Source: Oligoflexia bacterium
GTDB taxonomy: Bacteria > Bdellovibrionota > Bacteriovoracia > Bacteriovoracales > Bacteriovoracaceae
Assembly (NCBI GenBank): GCA_024229115.1
Contig: JAAEST010000061.1
Span: 124,001-188,000 of the forward strand
Direction: 5' to 3'
Length of the DNA: 64,000 bases
The notes under the pieces were generated by a model, which saw only the letters and a list, made by a program, of their open reading frames with translations, ran no database searches and was not told the origin of the DNA. Numbering within the stretch: position 1 is the first letter of the stretch; each line of letters opens with the position of its first letter. Shown here one piece after another: positions 52,574 to 61,924 of the stretch. The translations under genes and the position numbers were made by a program.

Positions 52574-53257
52574 ATGAAATCGCTCAAACAATTATTTGAA
52601 GAAATTGATAATGACTGGGTAAAGCATCTTAGTGAAGAAGTAGAAAAAGACTATTTTAATACATTAAATGACTTTCTCTCAGGCCTTGATAAAGAAGTTG
52701 TTTTTCCTGAGGAAGATAATATCTTTCAGGCCTTTAAACACTGCCCATTAGAAAAGCTCAAAGTCGTCATCATAGGACAAGACCCTTATCACGGTGAAGG
52801 ACAGGCCCATGGACTCTCCTTTTCAGTTCAAAAAGGTATTAAGATTCCTCCTAGTTTAAAAAATATTTATAAAGAACTTAATGATGATTTAGGAATTGAG
52901 ATTCCAGATCATGGCCATCTTGAAAACTGGGCCAAAGAAGGTGTTCTCCTTTTAAATAATGTGCTGACGGTGGAAAAATCAAAGGCCGGCTCGCATCAGA
53001 AAAAAGGTTGGGAGAAGTTCACTCAAGCTGTCATTGAAACCATAAATAAAGAAAAAGAGAATGTGGTTTTTATCCTCTGGGGAAGTCCTGCTCAAAAGAA
53101 AGAGAAGTTTTTAGATAAGGAAAAACACTTTTTGATAAAGTCTGTTCATCCATCACCTTTAAGTTCTTATCGTGGTTTTTTCGGCTCGAAGCCTTTTTCC
53201 CAATGCAATCAATACCTAAGTAAAAAAGGACTCAAAGAAATTAACTGGTCTATTTAA
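52574..53257 (+). CDS. ung: Uracil-DNA glycosylase
   Basis: Removes uracil from DNA after cytosine deamination or dUTP incorporation. The 227-residue product has the catalytic GQDPYHGEGQAHGLSFSV, the Leu loop HPSPLSSYRGFFGSKPFSQCN with its His, and LLNNVLTV. Length is standard. The ATG is six bases from a strong -10 and lacks a ribosome binding site. Its stop overlaps that of tyrS (convergent) by eight bases. Confidence 0.96.
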   Translation: MKSLKQLFEEIDNDWVKHLSEEVEKDYFNTLNDFLSGLDKEVVFPEEDNIFQAFKHCPLEKLKVVIIGQDPYHGEGQAHGLSFSVQKGIKIPPSLKNIYKELNDDLGIEIPDHGHLENWAKEGVLLLNNVLTVEKSKAGSHQKKGWEKFTQAVIETINKEKENVVFILWGSPAQKKEKFLDKEKHFLIKSVHPSPLSSYRGFFGSKPFSQCNQYLSKKGLKEINWSI

Positions 53258-54524
53258 AAGTAATCACGCAGTAATTCTTCTTTCCTTTTCTCACGACAAG
53301 AGAAGACTCACTGGCAAGGTCCTTATCAGTCACAATATAATCTATCCCTTCGATAGTATTGTTATTGATATAGACACCTTTTTGAGTAACTGAACGACGG
53401 GCTTCACCCTTTGATTTAAACAGAGGAGTTTCGGCCAACATATCAAGAACGTTAAGCTCACCTGAGAGATCACTCTTATTCATTTCCACACTTGGAACAT
53501 CGGCAAATATCGATTGAACATCTTTATCACTGATATTTTCAATCTTTCCACCAAAGAAAAACTGTGTCGCCTGGAGGGCACTAGCAAGTCCTTCTTCACC
53601 ATGAACATATTCAGTGACTTCTTTGGCCAGACGTTTTTGAGCTTCACGTAAGTGTGGCGTTTCAGCAGTAACTTTTTCTAGTTGCGAAATTTCCTCTAAT
53701 GAAAGGAAAGTAAAATATTTTAGGTATTGAATAACTGATTGATCATCAGAATTCATTAAGTATTGATACATTTGATATGGACTTGTCATATCAGGATCAA
53801 GATAGATAGTTTTCCCACCTTCTGACTTACCAAATTTCTTCCCATTTGAATCAGTAACTAAAGGTATCACCATTCCGTAAACTTGATTACTATGAAGCTT
53901 ACGAGTCAGATCAATTCCTGCAGTGATATTTCCCCATTGATCTCCACCACCAATTTGAAGCTTCACATTGTGTTTCTTATTAAGATAAGCAAAGTCATAG
54001 GCCTGAAGCATTTGATAGCTAAACTCAGTATAGCTAATTCCAGCATCACTATTTAATCGAGATTTTACTGAGTCCTTTGCTAACATTTCACTTAGGCGAA
54101 ATCTCTTACCAACATCTCTTAAGAACTCTAAATAAGAAAAACCGCTCATCCAATCAAAGTTATTAACAAGGACAGCCGCATTCTCACCTTCAAAGTCTAG
54201 AAGTCTTTCAAGTTGCTTTCTCTGACCATCAATATTGGCCTGTAATGTATCACTATCAAGAAGATTACGTTCATCACTTTTTCCTGATGGATCACCAATC
54301 ATTCCCGTGGCCCCACCAACAAGAACATAAGGTTTATGACCGGCCATCTGAAGACGCTTCATAGTTACAACGGCAAAGAGATTTCCGATTTGAAGACTTT
54401 TAGCCGTTGGATCATATCCACAATAAAAACCAAGAGACTCACCATCTAGTTTCTCTTTGATTTCTTCGTGACTTACATTTTCAATAAGTCCTCTTTGGAT
54501 AAAGTCTTCACTTACTTTCGTCAT
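53250..54524 (-). CDS. tyrS: Tyrosyl-tRNA synthetase
   Basis: Attaches tyrosine to tRNA-Tyr. The 424-residue class I enzyme has FYCGYDPTAKSLQIGNL (HIGH-type), GGDQWGNITAG, KFGKSEGG (KMSKS-type) and a C-terminal S4-like RNA-binding domain (SKGEARRSVTQKGVYINN). I start at 54524; nine upstream codons overlap the preceding gene's end. Its start overlaps the DHp-like gene at 54508, so the two are coupled. Confidence 0.95.
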   Translation of the reverse strand: MTKVSEDFIQRGLIENVSHEEIKEKLDGESLGFYCGYDPTAKSLQIGNLFAVVTMKRLQMAGHKPYVLVGGATGMIGDPSGKSDERNLLDSDTLQANIDGQRKQLERLLDFEGENAAVLVNNFDWMSGFSYLEFLRDVGKRFRLSEMLAKDSVKSRLNSDAGISYTEFSYQMLQAYDFAYLNKKHNVKLQIGGGDQWGNITAGIDLTRKLHSNQVYGMVIPLVTDSNGKKFGKSEGGKTIYLDPDMTSPYQMYQYLMNSDDQSVIQYLKYFTFLSLEEISQLEKVTAETPHLREAQKRLAKEVTEYVHGEEGLASALQATQFFFGGKIENISDKDVQSIFADVPSVEMNKSDLSGELNVLDMLAETPLFKSKGEARRSVTQKGVYINNNTIEGIDYIVTDKDLASESSLVVRKGKKNYCVITFK

Positions 54525-55371
54525 AAATATCTCGCTTTGCGGTTTCTTCAATTTTCTTAGTAATACTTCTAATTCTCTCTAATGACGACTCTAGTCGATC
54601 AAGATTCTTAGGATCTGGATTCTTCTTATACCTTTTCAGGTTCCCTAGAGCAATAAAAAGAGGGTTATTAATTTCGTGATTATAAGAGCTAATCAAGGCA
54701 TTAACTGCCTTCTCTTTTTCTAATTTAATTTGATTTTTTTGAGCATCACGATACTGATCTCGATTAGTGATTAATCCTTTTATGAGACGATCTTTTGTAT
54801 TTTCGATCACAAATGCGAGTCCACTCCCAATGAACATGGCCATAAAGAGAAAAGCGAAATGGATATTATCTGAATAAACGGCGTTACTAGTGAATACTTT
54901 ACTGAGAACACTATTATGCAGAATATATAACCAAAGAAAACTAATTCCTCCATAAACAACTCCCCACTTCTTACCTACCATGTAAGGAAGAAAAGCATTA
55001 ATCATTGGAAGAAAAATAAGTCCAGTTCCATTAAGTCCACCAGTGGCCATTATTCTAATCGGTAAGAGAATCGCTCCAAATGAAATAAGAATATGCCCTA
55101 TGATCGTCGGTGAGTTTTGAGAAAGAGTCATTCTCCCGATAACAATAAAGAAGACTCCCATAAAAAAGAGAACGAGACTAGAAGCGATACTTTCAAATCC
55201 TAAGATCGCTCTAATAAAAAAAAGAATGATACAAAAATATCCTAAATAACTGGCAAGATAGAAGATACTTCTTCTTTGCCACAAATAACGAAAATGTTTT
55301 TTGATGATATCCTCATCACTATCAAGTAGTGCTTTTCGATCTAAATCATCTAAACGTTCATCACCTTTCAT
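54508..55371 (-). CDS. Membrane protein with a DHp-like domain but no ATPase
   Basis: Six or seven membrane helices fill residues ~35-190, then a helical domain with NHEINNPLFIALGNLKRY, which is the histidine-box form H-E-(I/L)-x-N-P of sensor kinases, and a second DHp helix (LDRLESSLERIRSITKKIEETAK). The chain stops after about 287 residues, where the kinase ATPase domain should follow. It could accept phosphate from another kinase, dimerise with one, or be a remnant. It ends inside the tyrS start and follows the thiolase gene by nine bases, so a thiolase-DHp-tyrS transcript is likely. Confidence 0.8.
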   Translation of the reverse strand: MKGDERLDDLDRKALLDSDEDIIKKHFRYLWQRRSIFYLASYLGYFCIILFFIRAILGFESIASSLVLFFMGVFFIVIGRMTLSQNSPTIIGHILISFGAILLPIRIMATGGLNGTGLIFLPMINAFLPYMVGKKWGVVYGGISFLWLYILHNSVLSKVFTSNAVYSDNIHFAFLFMAMFIGSGLAFVIENTKDRLIKGLITNRDQYRDAQKNQIKLEKEKAVNALISSYNHEINNPLFIALGNLKRYKKNPDPKNLDRLESSLERIRSITKKIEETAKRDIYDESK

Positions 55372-55380
55372 AAAATAAGA

Positions 55381-56652
55381 TTACTTTTCAATAACTGCAC
55401 AAACACCCATTCCACCAGCAGTACAGATAGAGATTAACCCACGACTACTACCTTTTTCATTTAAAATTTTAGCTAATGATCCAACAATTCTTGTCCCTGT
55501 AGCGGCAAAAGGATGGCCAACAGCGAGACTGCCCCCTTTCACATTGAGCTTCTCTCTATCGATTGAACCAAGTGGCTTATCAAGTCCTAATTTATTTTTA
55601 CAAAAACTTTCATCTTCCCAAGCGGCAAGAGTACAAAGCACTTGAGCGGCGAAAGCCTCATGAATTTCATAGAAATCAAAATCTGCAAGAGTTAATCCCT
55701 CTCTTTGAAGCATCTGGGCCACGGCATAGGCCGGTGCCATAAGAAGACCTTCATCCCCAAGATAATTAACGGCACTAGAGTGTCCCGTTTTAAAGTAGGC
55801 CAACACTTCTAAGTTATTGGCCTTGGCATATTCTTCTGAACAAAGAAAAACACAACTTGCTCCATCTGTTAAAGATGTAGAATTCCCCGCTGTTAAGGTC
55901 CCACTTTCACTTCTATCAAAGGCAGGTCTGAGTTTGGCCAATTTTTCTACTGTAGTATCAGGCCTTAAAATATTATCTTTTTCTAAACCAAAAGCCGGAA
56001 CAAGCATATCTTGGTAAAAACCTTCTTCGTAGGCCATCGTTGCGTTCTTGTGACTTTGATAAGTCAGTTCATCTTGGTCTGCACGAGAAATCTTCCATGT
56101 CTTGGCCATTAACTCACATGACTCTCCCATGGAAAGCCCGGTACGAGGTTCCTTAATCGCCGGGAAACGAAGCTTTAAATCTCCTGGTCTAAGACCTGCG
56201 AGAGCTTGAAGTTTCTGTCCGATCGTTTTTGAATAATTAATTTTACTAAGTCTATCAGTGAGAGACTTTTGGAGCTCAACTGGAATTTCACTATTTGTAT
56301 CTACACCAGCGGCAATGGCACAATCGATTTGCCCAAGAGCAATTTTATTGGCCAGCATTATCGTCGTTTCTAAACTCGTCCCACATGCTTTTTGAACATC
56401 AGTCGCTGGAGTCGCTAGATTTAAACCAGACTCAACGACTGCTTCTCTGGCCAAACCAAAATCGTAACTATGCTTGTTGACAGCACCAAGTGCTACTTCA
56501 CCAATAGTTTTTCCTTCAAGCGAGAGTTCTCCCACAAGACTTTTCAAACATTGTGCAACAAGTTGAAGATTAGTTTTCCCTAAATAAGCACTCCCTGAAC
56601 GAGCGAAAGGGATTCTCTTACTGGCAACAATACAAACACGATTTAAACTCAT
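55381..56652 (-). CDS. Thiolase (acetyl-CoA acyltransferase)
   Basis: The 423-residue product has the catalytic Cys in QKACGTSLE, the His in GHPFAATGTR and the second Cys in CTAGGMGVC, all as in thiolases; its length and extra loops resemble the FadI/trifunctional beta-subunit type more than ~390-residue biosynthetic forms. Cytoplasmic fatty-acid beta-oxidation is likely. I start at 56652, after AAGGATG; the longer frame start eight codons upstream is not supported. Confidence 0.92.
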   Translation of the reverse strand: MSLNRVCIVASKRIPFARSGSAYLGKTNLQLVAQCLKSLVGELSLEGKTIGEVALGAVNKHSYDFGLAREAVVESGLNLATPATDVQKACGTSLETTIMLANKIALGQIDCAIAAGVDTNSEIPVELQKSLTDRLSKINYSKTIGQKLQALAGLRPGDLKLRFPAIKEPRTGLSMGESCELMAKTWKISRADQDELTYQSHKNATMAYEEGFYQDMLVPAFGLEKDNILRPDTTVEKLAKLRPAFDRSESGTLTAGNSTSLTDGASCVFLCSEEYAKANNLEVLAYFKTGHSSAVNYLGDEGLLMAPAYAVAQMLQREGLTLADFDFYEIHEAFAAQVLCTLAAWEDESFCKNKLGLDKPLGSIDREKLNVKGGSLAVGHPFAATGTRIVGSLAKILNEKGSSRGLISICTAGGMGVCAVIEK

Positions 56653-56735
56653 AAACATCCTTAATTTTTGGTTCAATGTATTTTACAATAAAGTGAAAAT
56701 ACATAAAAGAATGAATTATAAGGTGAAGGAAAATC

Positions 56736-57503
56736 ATGAAGCTAATTGCAACAATTTTACTCGGTTTCTTTTTAACAAGCTGTGCCCACAAGATGAATCC
56801 CCAAGAAAATTATTTAATGGGAATACTCTTTACTCAAAAAGCTGCCGAACACACAGCTTTGACTCTTCAAGCTTATAATATTGCTATTGAAAGACTTGAT
56901 CGTGTTAAAAAGGAATATCGTGGCAAGAAGCAACTCGCTGTTGTTCTCGATGTTGATGAAACAGTTCTTGATAATTCTCCTTATCAAGGAAAGCTCTATG
57001 TGCAATCTGAAGCATTTAACTATGATAATTGGAAAGAATGGATTGCTCAAAAGAAAGCTCACCCAGTTGCAGGTGCACTAAGATTCACCAAAGCTGCTCA
57101 TAAAAAAGGCTTCAAAGTTTTCTATCTGACAAATCGTTCAGAAAAATTTAAAGCTGATACTATCGAGAACCTACGTAAGGTGGGATTTCCCCAACATTAC
57201 AACTCAATTTTCAAAAGCAAGGAACGCAGTAAAGAAGGTCGTAGGCAGAGCTTGGCCCAAAAGTATCACCTCGCACTTCTTGTTGGTGATAACTTAACTG
57301 ACTTTTCAAAACTCTATGATGAACAAAGCACAGAGAGAAGAAAGGAAATCGTTCTTAAAAATCATTCTAAAGATTTTGGAAAGAAATTTATTGTTCTTCC
57401 AAACACTATGTACGGAGATTGGGACAAGGCCCTTATTGATTATAAGAAACTCAATGAATCAGATAAGCGCTGTGAAAGAACAAGTCAGCTTACTGTTTTC
57501 TAA
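56736..57503 (+). CDS. Acid phosphatase lipoprotein, e(P4)/5'-nucleotidase type
   Basis: Lipoprotein (lipobox LTSC, Cys16) of the HAD class. VVLDVDETVLDN holds the nucleophile Asp72 and Asp74; YLTNRSEK is motif 2, and KERSKEGRRQ and LLVGDNLTDF complete the active site. 255 residues. Related proteins dephosphorylate nucleotides such as NMN outside the cell so nucleosides can be taken up. AAGGA precedes the ATG. Here it neighbours secreted hydrolases; scavenging is inferred. Confidence 0.9.
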   Translation: MKLIATILLGFFLTSCAHKMNPQENYLMGILFTQKAAEHTALTLQAYNIAIERLDRVKKEYRGKKQLAVVLDVDETVLDNSPYQGKLYVQSEAFNYDNWKEWIAQKKAHPVAGALRFTKAAHKKGFKVFYLTNRSEKFKADTIENLRKVGFPQHYNSIFKSKERSKEGRRQSLAQKYHLALLVGDNLTDFSKLYDEQSTERRKEIVLKNHSKDFGKKFIVLPNTMYGDWDKALIDYKKLNESDKRCERTSQLTVF

Positions 57504-58725
57504 TATTAGTTAAACTAATCATAGGAGTGTCATACATATATCTTTCCACCCATTTTTGAGAAAGACAGCTATGACCTCCCTTTCCCCAACCTTCACCCCA
57601 TGAGTTGGCCACAAGAAAGCAGTAAGGTCCTTCGAGATTAGATATTTTCTTTGGCAATTTCATGTACCCAACAATGAGGATCGCATGACCTTTGGCATGA
57701 GAATCTTTACCAAGTCCTCCTGATCTAGTTGAAAAAACAAATCCCTTATTATCATAGAAACTCTCACTTAATTTAAAAGCACCGACAACGGGATGGTCTA
57801 AATCTAGTTGAGATTTTAAGGCCTCAAATGAGCTGATTTGATTAAATCCATTGGCAAAATGACTTCCCTGAAAACAACTCTTCTTTAAAGGAATTTGCGT
57901 TTCATTTCCGGTCAAAGATTTTCTCTGATAAGGGCACTGAGATTCACTTGATATTCCATATTTCTTTTGATCAAACGCCTGATAAACCCAAGAACCACGC
58001 TTATTACACTTACTTTGCTGACAATCTGGTTTAGAGAGATAATAGAAAAACTGTTCAGACAGATCAGCCTCTATTCCCATTTGCTTAAGTTTAATCTCCA
58101 TCGCTCTTACGCCGGCAAAGGAAGAACAAGTAGGTCTCTTTCCTTGATCTTTGATCTTCACGTTCATTGAATTCTTAACCACCTTCACTTCATTTATATA
58201 ATCAATGTCACGATTCATTGAGGAAAGGTTTGCTTTAATAATTTTGTCTGTATTCTTTTTAAAAACTTTTTTAGGAACTTCTAGCTTAACTGTCGTTTTC
58301 TTATACTCAGGGATCTGTTTTAAAAAACGCTGCCTGTCCTTGGCCCAACGATTAAGCATTCTAATTTTCTCATTCTGCCAAAGATCACGATCAGACTTCT
58401 TACTTTCCATCCATTGATCTTGCTTATTAGAAAGCATTTCTTTCTTTCCACGCTTTTGCATCTGTGCCCGTTTTTTAAGCAATTCTCTATTACGGGCGAG
58501 AACATCGTTGATTCTTTTATTTCCTTGGGAAATTTCTGCGGCTTCTTTCTTATTCTTAAATTCTTGACGGGACCGAATGACCGTCTTAGGTTTCTCAGAA
58601 AGATCATATTCCTTATAAATACTCTTTTTTATCTGATCAACGATAATACTCTCTACACTACTGTGAGTATTCCAACTGATAACAAAGCTTAAAATGAGAA
58701 AAATTAGAGTCTTTTTATTGTTCAT
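57490..58725 (-). CDS. Secreted papain-like (C1A) cysteine protease
   Basis: Signal peptide (KKTLIFLILSFVISWNTHS), then a highly charged helical prodomain of about 150 residues (RINDVLARNRELLKKRAQM), then a papain domain: Gln194 in KDQGKRP, catalytic Cys200 in TCSSFAG, His347 in AKGHAILIVGY and Asn374 in ANSWGEGWG. The prodomain is basic and Lys-rich, perhaps an inhibitor and anchor. AAGGA before the ATG supports the start. Its 3' end overlaps the phosphatase gene by 14 bases. Extracellular proteolysis is inferred. Confidence 0.9.
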   Translation of the reverse strand: MNNKKTLIFLILSFVISWNTHSSVESIIVDQIKKSIYKEYDLSEKPKTVIRSRQEFKNKKEAAEISQGNKRINDVLARNRELLKKRAQMQKRGKKEMLSNKQDQWMESKKSDRDLWQNEKIRMLNRWAKDRQRFLKQIPEYKKTTVKLEVPKKVFKKNTDKIIKANLSSMNRDIDYINEVKVVKNSMNVKIKDQGKRPTCSSFAGVRAMEIKLKQMGIEADLSEQFFYYLSKPDCQQSKCNKRGSWVYQAFDQKKYGISSESQCPYQRKSLTGNETQIPLKKSCFQGSHFANGFNQISSFEALKSQLDLDHPVVGAFKLSESFYDNKGFVFSTRSGGLGKDSHAKGHAILIVGYMKLPKKISNLEGPYCFLVANSWGEGWGKGGHSCLSQKWVERYMYDTPMISLTNIRKQ

Positions 58726-58749
58726 ATGATAATCCTTTAATTAAGTATT

Positions 58750-59583
58750 ATGGTAAACAAAAATGATTACATTCAAAAGAAAAAAGACCTAGAGCAAAAG
58801 TTTCTAGTAGAGTGCGAGAATACCCATCGGAAATGGTGCTTTACTTGTCGAAGACCTAAGAAAAATTGCTTATGCCAACATATGGAACCTTTTGATACTC
58901 ATGTAAAGATCATTCTTCTTATGCACCCAAAAGAGGCCAAGAAACAAAGAGTTGGGACCGGCCGTATGACCGCTGCCATTCTCAAAAATAGTGAAGTTAT
59001 TATGGGTGTTGATTTCACTGATAGTAATGAGTTTAATCAATACCTAGATAAATCAAAATATCTTCCTCTCCTTCTCTATCCAGGAGACAGTGCTTTTAAT
59101 CTAAGTGAAAGTAAAATTACCGACTGGAAATACAAGGAAGAATATAGAAAGAGAATACCTGTTATTTTTGTTCTTGATGGTACATGGCCTTGTGCTAAGA
59201 AAATGATTAAGCTTTCTAAAAACCTAAGAGAACTTCCTCGTATCTGCTTCAGCAATTCTAAACCAAGCGAATTTGTTATTAAACATCAGCCGCATGAAGA
59301 TTGTCTTTCTACAATTGAATCGGTTCATTTACTTCTCAATGAATTGAATGAGTCCGGTCTAGAAAGTTTTGATAAAAAACATGACAACTTAATCTATGTA
59401 TTCAAAAAACTTGTTGAATTCCAATTAAAATGTTCGCAAGATCCAGATATGCCTAGCTATCGTGGAAAAAAAAGAGGCCTTGATCAGAACAAGGCCAAAG
59501 TTAGATATAAGACTCATAGAAGCTTCTTCTTAAAAGAAGATTGGGTTCCCGATAATCCTACTGGTCACAAGAAAAAGAAATAA
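58750..59583 (+). CDS. DTW-domain protein, tRNA-uridine aminocarboxypropyltransferase
   Basis: The 277-residue product has the family's N-terminal zinc-type cluster (CFTCRRPKKNCLCQHM) and the D-x-T-W motif as VLDGTWPCAKKMI. Enzymes of this family transfer an acp group from SAM to a uridine of tRNA in E. coli (TapT) and others. Length and order fit. It lies divergent from the protease gene 24 bases away and overlaps the convergent DUF547 gene by 26 bases. No Shine-Dalgarno is clear before its ATG. Confidence 0.85.
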   Translation: MVNKNDYIQKKKDLEQKFLVECENTHRKWCFTCRRPKKNCLCQHMEPFDTHVKIILLMHPKEAKKQRVGTGRMTAAILKNSEVIMGVDFTDSNEFNQYLDKSKYLPLLLYPGDSAFNLSESKITDWKYKEEYRKRIPVIFVLDGTWPCAKKMIKLSKNLRELPRICFSNSKPSEFVIKHQPHEDCLSTIESVHLLLNELNESGLESFDKKHDNLIYVFKKLVEFQLKCSQDPDMPSYRGKKRGLDQNKAKVRYKTHRSFFLKEDWVPDNPTGHKKKK

Positions 59584-60937
59584 TTGTTTTCTTCTTAGAG
59601 AATCCAGCTTTTCTCACATAGTGAAGAGTATTTTCTTTCTTATCAAGCTCTACCTTGATTTTAGTAAAAAACCCTTTCTTGTAATTAGCAAAATCATCAT
59701 TCTCTTCATTTAACTTTAATTTATCAGATAATGCTTGTGTCGACTCGAAAGTCTCTCCTTCTGAATTTTCCCCAGTAGCAACTAAACTTAAAGCAATATA
59801 GGCTTCTTTCGAATCACTTGGATTCTTATAAAAACAGACCGATGTCTTTTCTTTTACAACTTCACCAAAGTTTGACTCAGCCGATTTAACTTCACCACAA
59901 AACTTCACAGCATCATAGCTTTTCTTTTTCAGAATAATAGCAGGACACTTGATATTAATATCATTTGAAGACCCATCATCTCCAAGATCTGGGAGATCTG
60001 GTACTGGACGTTTGGCCTTAAGACGATTTAAGTCCCAGCTATAATCAATATATTTTTCTTTTGTAGTTTCCGGTAAATTCGGTACATATCTTTTGATAAA
60101 GTCAGTAACACTTCCAGCATCTTTTTCAAAATCACTCTTATACCAATCAAAGAGCATTGTTTGATAACGAGTCTCGCCTTCAATCTTTAACATTCGATCT
60201 AGCTTAAGACCTTCTCTTGTTACAAAGTCTAGTTGAGAATTTAGACGATCCCCTTTAAAAGACTCATTCAATGTTATCGGACAACCTTTAGAAACACAGA
60301 TCACGGCAAAATGAAAACGAGCATCTACCTTTTCACCACTTGTAAGAAGACCCTTCACCTTAACTTTTTCAATATCATCGAAGCTTAGGTTTTCACCGGC
60401 GACCTTAAACATCTTTCTCTTAAAAATCTCAAAAGGATTTAGCCCTTCTGAAAGATCTTTAATACTCTTAATAATCCTACCTTTCTGATAGTAATTCTTA
60501 TTGATTAATCTAATGGCCAGGAAATTATATGCATTGATATAGAATGCCACTTTTTCATCATTGGTTGCCTTTAAAAGATCTTTCTTGGCAATTTTCAACT
60601 CAATGGCATTCACTAACTTAAGATAGTCTTGATCTTTTCTTACTCTAAGGGCATGAAGTGAGTCATAATCAACTAAAGTATCAAACCCACTTCCTGTTCC
60701 AGTCACTTGCACAGCAAAGTTTTTAAAGAATACGTCTTGAAGATCAGTAAGACTCTTATTCAAGATTTCATCATTCTCATCAATCGTTACTTCACTACTA
60801 TTGTCGACAGAAACTTCTTTCTGATTGCCTTGATTAGCCCCTTCAAAGGAATACTTTGTCTGATCTTTATCGGCACACGAGTTGGTCATCAGGCCAACGA
60901 GAGCTAATAGTAATGATAAAAAGACATGTTTTTTCAT
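59558..60937 (-). CDS. DUF547 lipoprotein
   Basis: I start at 60937, after GGAGAG; the lipobox is MTNSC with Cys21. The 459-residue product contains a DUF547 domain (~90-300: EKVAFYINAYNFLAIRLINKNYY, RFHFAVICVSKGCPITLNESF, DFVTREGL), then a Pro-rich linker and a separate C-terminal domain with four cysteines (IKCPAIIL, VKFCGEV, TSVCFYK, ISFSCDQ). DUF547 has unknown function. Envelope-located. Confidence 0.85.
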   Translation of the reverse strand: MKKHVFLSLLLALVGLMTNSCADKDQTKYSFEGANQGNQKEVSVDNSSEVTIDENDEILNKSLTDLQDVFFKNFAVQVTGTGSGFDTLVDYDSLHALRVRKDQDYLKLVNAIELKIAKKDLLKATNDEKVAFYINAYNFLAIRLINKNYYQKGRIIKSIKDLSEGLNPFEIFKRKMFKVAGENLSFDDIEKVKVKGLLTSGEKVDARFHFAVICVSKGCPITLNESFKGDRLNSQLDFVTREGLKLDRMLKIEGETRYQTMLFDWYKSDFEKDAGSVTDFIKRYVPNLPETTKEKYIDYSWDLNRLKAKRPVPDLPDLGDDGSSNDINIKCPAIILKKKSYDAVKFCGEVKSAESNFGEVVKEKTSVCFYKNPSDSKEAYIALSLVATGENSEGETFESTQALSDKLKLNEENDDFANYKKGFFTKIKVELDKKENTLHYVRKAGFSKKKTIISFSCDQ

Positions 60938-61062
60938 AGAAGAACTCTCCAAAGCAGTAGTAATACAGGGTTTTCATACCACATAACGCTCCTCGGCATC
61001 AGGTCAACAGTAGAAATTACATATAATTTGCTCTTTTATGAAAAATTTCTCAAAATATTCAC

Positions 61063-61920
61063 ATGAAAAATATACAACTTACCCTCTCAAAAACATTAAT
61101 GACGTTAATTTCAATCCTTTTGATCCAATCGACCTTGGCCGGAGTCAATGGCGGTATCGGTGATATGCCTTGGCGAGTAGTCATCCCAAAGAAAGAAAAT
61201 ATTCTTATTACTCTAAGTCGTGGTCAAAGAAAGGCACTTCCTCAAACTTTCAATCTCTTAGTTTGGAATCTTTATAAAGGTGATAATCCAGACTTCGAAG
61301 CCAGAGTTTTCGATGAAGCCGGACATTACGATATTGAGATTTTTCAAGAAGTCACAGATAAGAAAAGTTTTGATCCTATCTTAAAAGCTAGAAACTATCA
61401 CAGCTATATGGGTAACTCTTTTATCTATAATGAAGGTATTAAAACAGGTGTGGCCACAAGATCACAAAGCTCTATAGATTCAGTTAAGGCCTATCATCCA
61501 GTTGGTAGAGAGCCAATGATCAAAACACCTAAAGCGGTAATGATCACAACTCACCCAATTCAAGGCTCGGAACAAAAGTTAATGGTTATTAATATTCATG
61601 CCATCAATTTTGTACTCATTAATACATTTGCAAACTTTATGAAGGATATTTATTCAAAGATCAAAAACCATAAGGGACCTATGATTTTTGCAGGAGACTT
61701 CAATACATGGGCACCTAATAGAAATTGGTTTCTTCAGGACCTCGCAAAGAAGCTAGGACTTAAGTTTGCTCACTATGATGTTGATGTTCGTAAAAAATTC
61801 TTAGGATACGAACTTGATCATATTCTCTATCGTGGATTACAACTAAACTGGTCGACTTCAAAAGAATCACTGGCCAGTGACCATAATCCAATGATGGCTT
61901 CATTTACATTCTCTGAGTAA
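61063..61920 (+). CDS. Exported endonuclease/exonuclease/phosphatase-fold protein, second copy
   Basis: Signal peptide (TLMTLISILLIQSTLA), then the EEP core: LVWNLYKG, IFQEVT, VNIHAIN, FAGDFNTWA, ELDHILYRG and ASDHNPMM. It is paralogous to the gene at 51602: both share REP(I/M)I-x-TPKAV followed by a P-(L/I)-QG segment. 285 residues. Cleaves phosphodiesters of unknown type outside the cytoplasm. No Shine-Dalgarno before the ATG. Gor follows four bases later, so they may be co-transcribed. Confidence 0.85.
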   Translation: MKNIQLTLSKTLMTLISILLIQSTLAGVNGGIGDMPWRVVIPKKENILITLSRGQRKALPQTFNLLVWNLYKGDNPDFEARVFDEAGHYDIEIFQEVTDKKSFDPILKARNYHSYMGNSFIYNEGIKTGVATRSQSSIDSVKAYHPVGREPMIKTPKAVMITTHPIQGSEQKLMVINIHAINFVLINTFANFMKDIYSKIKNHKGPMIFAGDFNTWAPNRNWFLQDLAKKLGLKFAHYDVDVRKKFLGYELDHILYRGLQLNWSTSKESLASDHNPMMASFTFSE

Positions 61921-61924
61921 GACT

